The notes beneath the pieces are model-generated. The model saw only the letters and a program-made list of their open reading frames with translations. It made no database searches and had not been told where the DNA came from. This document shows positions 61,497 through 64,000 of a DNA stretch of 64,000 bases, piece by piece. The translations under genes and the position numbers were made by a program. Numbering within the stretch: the stretch's first letter is position 1; each line of letters begins with the position of its first letter. Source of the stretch: JAVVHH01 sp965199665 (GTDB taxonomy: Bacteria > Pseudomonadota > Alphaproteobacteria > Acetobacterales > Acetobacteraceae); NCBI GenBank assembly GCA_965199665.1, contig OZ241208.1, positions 1,178,001 to 1,242,000 of the forward strand. Reading direction: 5' to 3'.

Positions 61497-61608
61497 GAAC
61501 GAGTGCAGGGAAGGCTGGAAGCATGTGCAAGTCAAGTCGATTCCAGAACGAAACGGGGCGCCGTCGACGTCGGGTCGAGAGCTACTTCACTGATTGAGAA
61601 GCAACTTC

Positions 61609-61634
61609 ATCCGATCGAACCGACTCGATCCGAT
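61609..61634 (-). terminator. Inverted repeat after the TVP38-family gene
   Basis: ATCCGATCGA (61609-61618) and TCGATCCGAT (61625-61634) form a 10-bp stem with one mismatch and a 6-base loop, starting 7 bases after the TVP38 stop on the minus strand. It has no following T-run. It could separate that gene from the downstream metzincin promoter. Confidence 0.35.
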
Positions 61635-61640
61635 GTCGCT

Positions 61641-62372
61641 TTAGGGGCGGTAGCCGCCAGGCAGGAGGCCGCAACGGGCCAGCAGCGTTCCGCTGCGCAA
61701 GACCAACGCCGCCGTGGCTGCGATACCCACGACGAGCAGCACCCATCCGAACGGGCCGGACTGCACGCCGCCAGTCGCGCTGAGCAGGCCATAATGGGCA
61801 AGCGCGCCGACGGCGACGTAGCCGGCCAGCGCCGGGAGAGAGGCCAGGGTACCGAGCAGGTAGTCGCGCCCGGAGATCTCGCTCAGCCCGAGCGCGTAGC
61901 TGGTCAAGGCGAACGGCATCACCGGCGAGATGCGCAAGAGGCACACGAAGCGCCACCCGTCGCGCGCGACGGCGGCATCCAACTGGGTCAGCCGGCTATT
62001 GACCCGGCGTGCCAGCATCCGTTCCACCCAGGGTCGCAAGAGCGAGCGCGCCAGGGTGAAGGCGAACCACCCGCCCGCCATGGTGCCGAGCGCGGCCAGC
62101 ACGAAGCCGAGCCCGATGCCATACACCCCGCCCGCCGCGAGCCCGAGCAAGGAGGCCGGAACGATGCCCACCATGGCGACCAGCGCTTGGGCCGCGGCGA
62201 ACAGCGCCCATCCGGCGGGGCCGGCCGACGCCGCCCATTCCGTCGTGTCCTGCGCCCACCGCGTGGCCGTCGACAGGCCGAGGCGGGAGACCACGAGCGC
62301 GCCGACCAAACAGAGCAGCAGCAGCGCGCCGGCCGCCAGCCGCAGCCGCGTGGTCGCGCCGGGCTGCGTCAC
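61641..62372 (-). CDS. TVP38/TMEM64-family (DedA-like) membrane protein
   Basis: The product is 243 residues with about six hydrophobic segments. The VTT-domain core is visible: IVPASLLGLAAGGVYGIGLGFVLAALGTMAGGWFAFTLARSLLRPWVERMLA and LLRISPVMPFALTSYALGLSEISGRDYLLGT, including the conserved R-x-SP-MPF-x-x-x-Y. Relatives act in lipid scrambling or envelope maintenance. GTG start overlaps the glycosyltransferase stop as GTGA, so it may handle a lipid-linked product of that enzyme (inference). Confidence 0.9.
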   Translation of the reverse strand: MTQPGATTRLRLAAGALLLLCLVGALVVSRLGLSTATRWAQDTTEWAASAGPAGWALFAAAQALVAMVGIVPASLLGLAAGGVYGIGLGFVLAALGTMAGGWFAFTLARSLLRPWVERMLARRVNSRLTQLDAAVARDGWRFVCLLRISPVMPFALTSYALGLSEISGRDYLLGTLASLPALAGYVAVGALAHYGLLSATGGVQSGPFGWVLLVVGIAATAALVLRSGTLLARCGLLPGGYRP

Positions 62373-63187
62373 GCGCCGTACGGCGCTTCGAGCGCGGTCG
62401 CCACGTCCAGCCGGTCGCGCCCGGTCTCGCTAAACAGCGGCGAACGAACGATGCCGGCGCGGTCCAGGAACAGCTTGCCGGCCGTGCCCAGCACGCCGAA
62501 GCCGTATTTGACGCTGCGGCGAAAGTTGATGGACGACGCCTCGGCGAAGTAGCGCGTCGGGCACGATATTTCGCCGATGCGGAAGTGCGCCCGCATCGCC
62601 TGCGCCAACATCTCGTTGTCGAAAACGAAATCATCGGAGCAACGCAGCAGCGGCAGCCGCTCCAATACCTCGCGGCTCCAGGCGCGATACCCGGTGTGGT
62701 ATTCGGACAGTTTCTGCCCGGCGAGAAGGTTCTCCACTAGCGTCAGCCCGCGATTGGCGACGTATTTATACAGCGGCATTCCCCCTGCCAGCGCACCGCC
62801 GCCAAGGATGCGCGAGCCCAGCACGACGTCGTAATGGCCGCTGGCGATCATGGACGCCATCGCCGTCACCAGCTTGGGCGAATACTGGTAATCCGGGTGA
62901 AGCATGACGACGATGTCGGCGCCGCGGGCCAGCGCCGCCGCGTAGCAGGTCTTCTGGTTGCCGCCATAGCCGCGGTTATGGTCGTGACGGATCGTGTGCA
63001 GACCGAGCCGGCGCGACAATTCGGAGGTGGCGTCCCGGCTGTGATCGTCGGTGAGGATCACGTCGTCGACCACGTCCCGCGGGATTTCCGCCACCGTGCG
63101 CTCCAGCGTCGGAACGGCGTTGTAAGCTGGAAGGACGACGGTGATCCTGCGACCGAGAAGCACTGCTCGCACCTGGGTGGTTTCCAT
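62369..63187 (-). CDS. Glycosyltransferase family 2 (dolichyl/polyprenyl-phosphate sugar synthase-like)
   Basis: The product is 272 residues from ATG 63187 (TTG 63190 also possible). GT-A motifs: ITVVLPAYNAVPTLERTVAEIP, VILTDDHSRDATSELSR, NRGYGGNQKTCYAAAL, and VVMLHPDYQYSP, which takes the place of DxD. LGSRILGGGALAGGMPLYKYVANR and the YHTGYRAWSREVLE segment are typical of polyprenyl-phosphate glycosyltransferases. It has no C-terminal membrane helix. It is coupled to the TVP38-like gene. Confidence 0.88.
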   Translation of the reverse strand: METTQVRAVLLGRRITVVLPAYNAVPTLERTVAEIPRDVVDDVILTDDHSRDATSELSRRLGLHTIRHDHNRGYGGNQKTCYAAALARGADIVVMLHPDYQYSPKLVTAMASMIASGHYDVVLGSRILGGGALAGGMPLYKYVANRGLTLVENLLAGQKLSEYHTGYRAWSREVLERLPLLRCSDDFVFDNEMLAQAMRAHFRIGEISCPTRYFAEASSINFRRSVKYGFGVLGTAGKLFLDRAGIVRSPLFSETGRDRLDVATALEAPYGA

Positions 63188-63519
63188 CAAGGTGGCGGGC
63201 TAGCCGGGCGACTGCAACCATTCAGCGATTTACGCCTGCGGTAAGTCACTCGAACGTGCGCCAATGGCGCGGCGCATGGTCGGCAGCACGGAGTACTTCC
63301 CCCTTGAGGCCGGCGATTGGTGGTGCGGAACTGTGCAAAGTTGACGGGTGGGAGTGCGTCACCCGGGCAGCGTGCGCTGGGCTGGCGGCGGATTGCCACC
63401 GTGCTATGGGACGTTGCTTCTGCGGTGGCGAGCGACTCCCGCGCCGTGCCCGAGGCCGTGGGAAAGCGCGTGCGGCGGCGGCCCGCGTCACTGGCCGCTA
63501 TGGAGTAGGTCGCCCGCCG
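63188..63519. other. 332-base gap without a convincing gene
   Basis: This is the longest non-coding stretch in the window. It separates the divergent glycosyltransferase and the last membrane-protein gene, so it must hold both promoters. A TTGACG occurs near 63338-63343 on the plus strand, but no good -10 lies 16-18 bases downstream. I see no RNA gene or repeat. Confidence 0.6.
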
Positions 63520-64000
63520 ATGCGCCCCGACAGTCCCGCCGCTCCCCGTCCCGCGATCATGCGCCGCAGCGTGCCCGCAATGGCCGTCGCCGCCGTGTTC
63601 GCCGTGTTCGTATTCCTGCATTGGAGCGGTCGCTACGCGCTGTCGGACGGCGTGCTGCTCTCCTGGGGCATGCTTCCGTTCCCGTTCCCGTTTCTCGACA
63701 CCGACACCGTACTTTCCGCGCTGCGCTGCCTGCGCGAGGGTATCGACGTTTTCGAGACCAATCCGTGCGACGTCCTGACCCGGGTCTATGACTACTCGCC
63801 GGTATGGCTCCACGCGGCGGCGTTTCCCGTCACGATCGACTGGATCGTGCCGGTCGGGATGGGCGTGGACGTCGTCTTCATCTTGTCCTTGTTCCTGTTG
63901 CCGGCGGGGCGGGACTGGCGTTGCACGGCGTTGGTGACGGTCGGGACGGTCTCGACCGCCGTCGCCTACGCCATGGAGCGCGCCAACAACGACCTGGTGA
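63520..64000 (+). CDS. Multi-spanning membrane protein, N-terminal part (3' end outside window)
   Basis: The visible 160 codons run off the window edge. A short basic N-terminus is followed by a first membrane helix (PAMAVAAVFAVFVFLHW), a periplasmic loop (LDTDTVLSALRCLREGIDVFETNPCDVLTRVYDYSPVWL), and further helices (IVPVGMGVDVVFILSLFLLPAG and ALVTVGTVSTAVAYAMERANNDLV). The YDYSPVWL loop and ERANNDLV resemble polyprenol-phosphate-dependent GT87/DUF2029-type glycosyltransferases, which would fit the neighbouring GT2 gene. Not enough is visible to be sure. Confidence 0.6.
   Translation, partial: MRPDSPAAPRPAIMRRSVPAMAVAAVFAVFVFLHWSGRYALSDGVLLSWGMLPFPFPFLDTDTVLSALRCLREGIDVFETNPCDVLTRVYDYSPVWLHAAAFPVTIDWIVPVGMGVDVVFILSLFLLPAGRDWRCTALVTVGTVSTAVAYAMERANNDLV

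Noticed and set aside
63187..63813. Minus-strand 208-codon frame opposite the last gene
   Set aside because: It overlaps the membrane-protein frame, which has clear helices; the minus frame is compositionally biased and without a domain.
1..64000. Mobile elements, phage genes, CRISPR arrays, toxin-antitoxin pairs
   Set aside because: I looked for transposase, integrase, regular spacer repeats and small paired ORFs and saw none. The only repeats found are short tandem repeats and the propeller repeats.

Overview
The window is very GC-rich, densely coding DNA from a chromosome. Gene content and order (ppx/gppA-rlmE; guaB-HAD-rsmB-like-GNAT-guaA; malonyl-CoA decarboxylase; twin-arginine signals on binding proteins) suggest an alphaproteobacterium, probably of the Acetobacteraceae/Rhodospirillales kind. 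That placement is inference from family recognition, with no rRNA present to confirm it. I see no insertion sequence, phage gene, CRISPR array or integrase. One tRNA (tRNA-Gln, anticodon CTG) lies on the minus strand.

Layout. 1-5151 (+): the end of corA, a secreted Pro/Ala-rich protein, then a tight run of an outer-membrane DUF3034 protein, an exported truncated hemoglobin, an exported type-1 copper protein and a membrane GGDEF-EAL enzyme; this looks like an envelope redox/ligand module feeding c-di-GMP. 5336-17315: an organic-acid uptake and catabolism region with an FMN 2-hydroxyacid oxidase, TauD-like dioxygenase, FAH-fold hydrolase, LysR regulator, a Dpp-type ABC importer with two unrelated binding proteins, and a D-2-hydroxyacid dehydrogenase. 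17308-23461: FKBP, AlkA-type glycosylase, putative lipoprotein, Tat-exported bicupin, acyltransferase-3 coupled to a LuxR regulator, LysE exporter. 23512-34444: tRNA-Gln, Ppx/GppA, RlmE, guaB to guaA purine and rRNA-modification run, a thioredoxin-reductase-like flavoprotein without its CxxC, and an SDR.

34456-45310 (-) is a single eight-gene operon of about 10.9 kb: ECF sigma factor, anti-sigma, periplasmic metal-sensor-like protein, outer-membrane channel, membrane-fusion protein, glutathione S-transferase and two MdtB/MdtC-type RND pumps. Six of the seven junctions overlap or are within 12 bases. It has Cnr-like control genes on a multidrug pump. 45456-50242 (+) is a complete branched-chain amino-acid-type ABC importer (livGFKHM order), ended by a perfect GC hairpin and followed by a PatZ-like acetyltransferase. 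52809-59565 holds a DMT permease overlapping a convergent ParA, a bifunctional NAD(P)HX repair enzyme, malonyl-CoA decarboxylase and an orphan homodimeric pyruvate-dehydrogenase-type E1. 59575-63187 (-) has a metzincin protease fused to a six-bladed propeller, a TVP38-family membrane protein and a glycosyltransferase. The last gene is a membrane protein cut by the window edge.

A recurring theme is translation coupling through four-base NTGA overlaps. ATGA, GTGA and TTGA all occur, and two genes (16326 and 28652) appear to start with CTG in a CTGA overlap because no ATG, GTG or TTG exists where the conserved N-terminus begins. Convergent genes are packed so tightly that most pairs have no room for a terminator.
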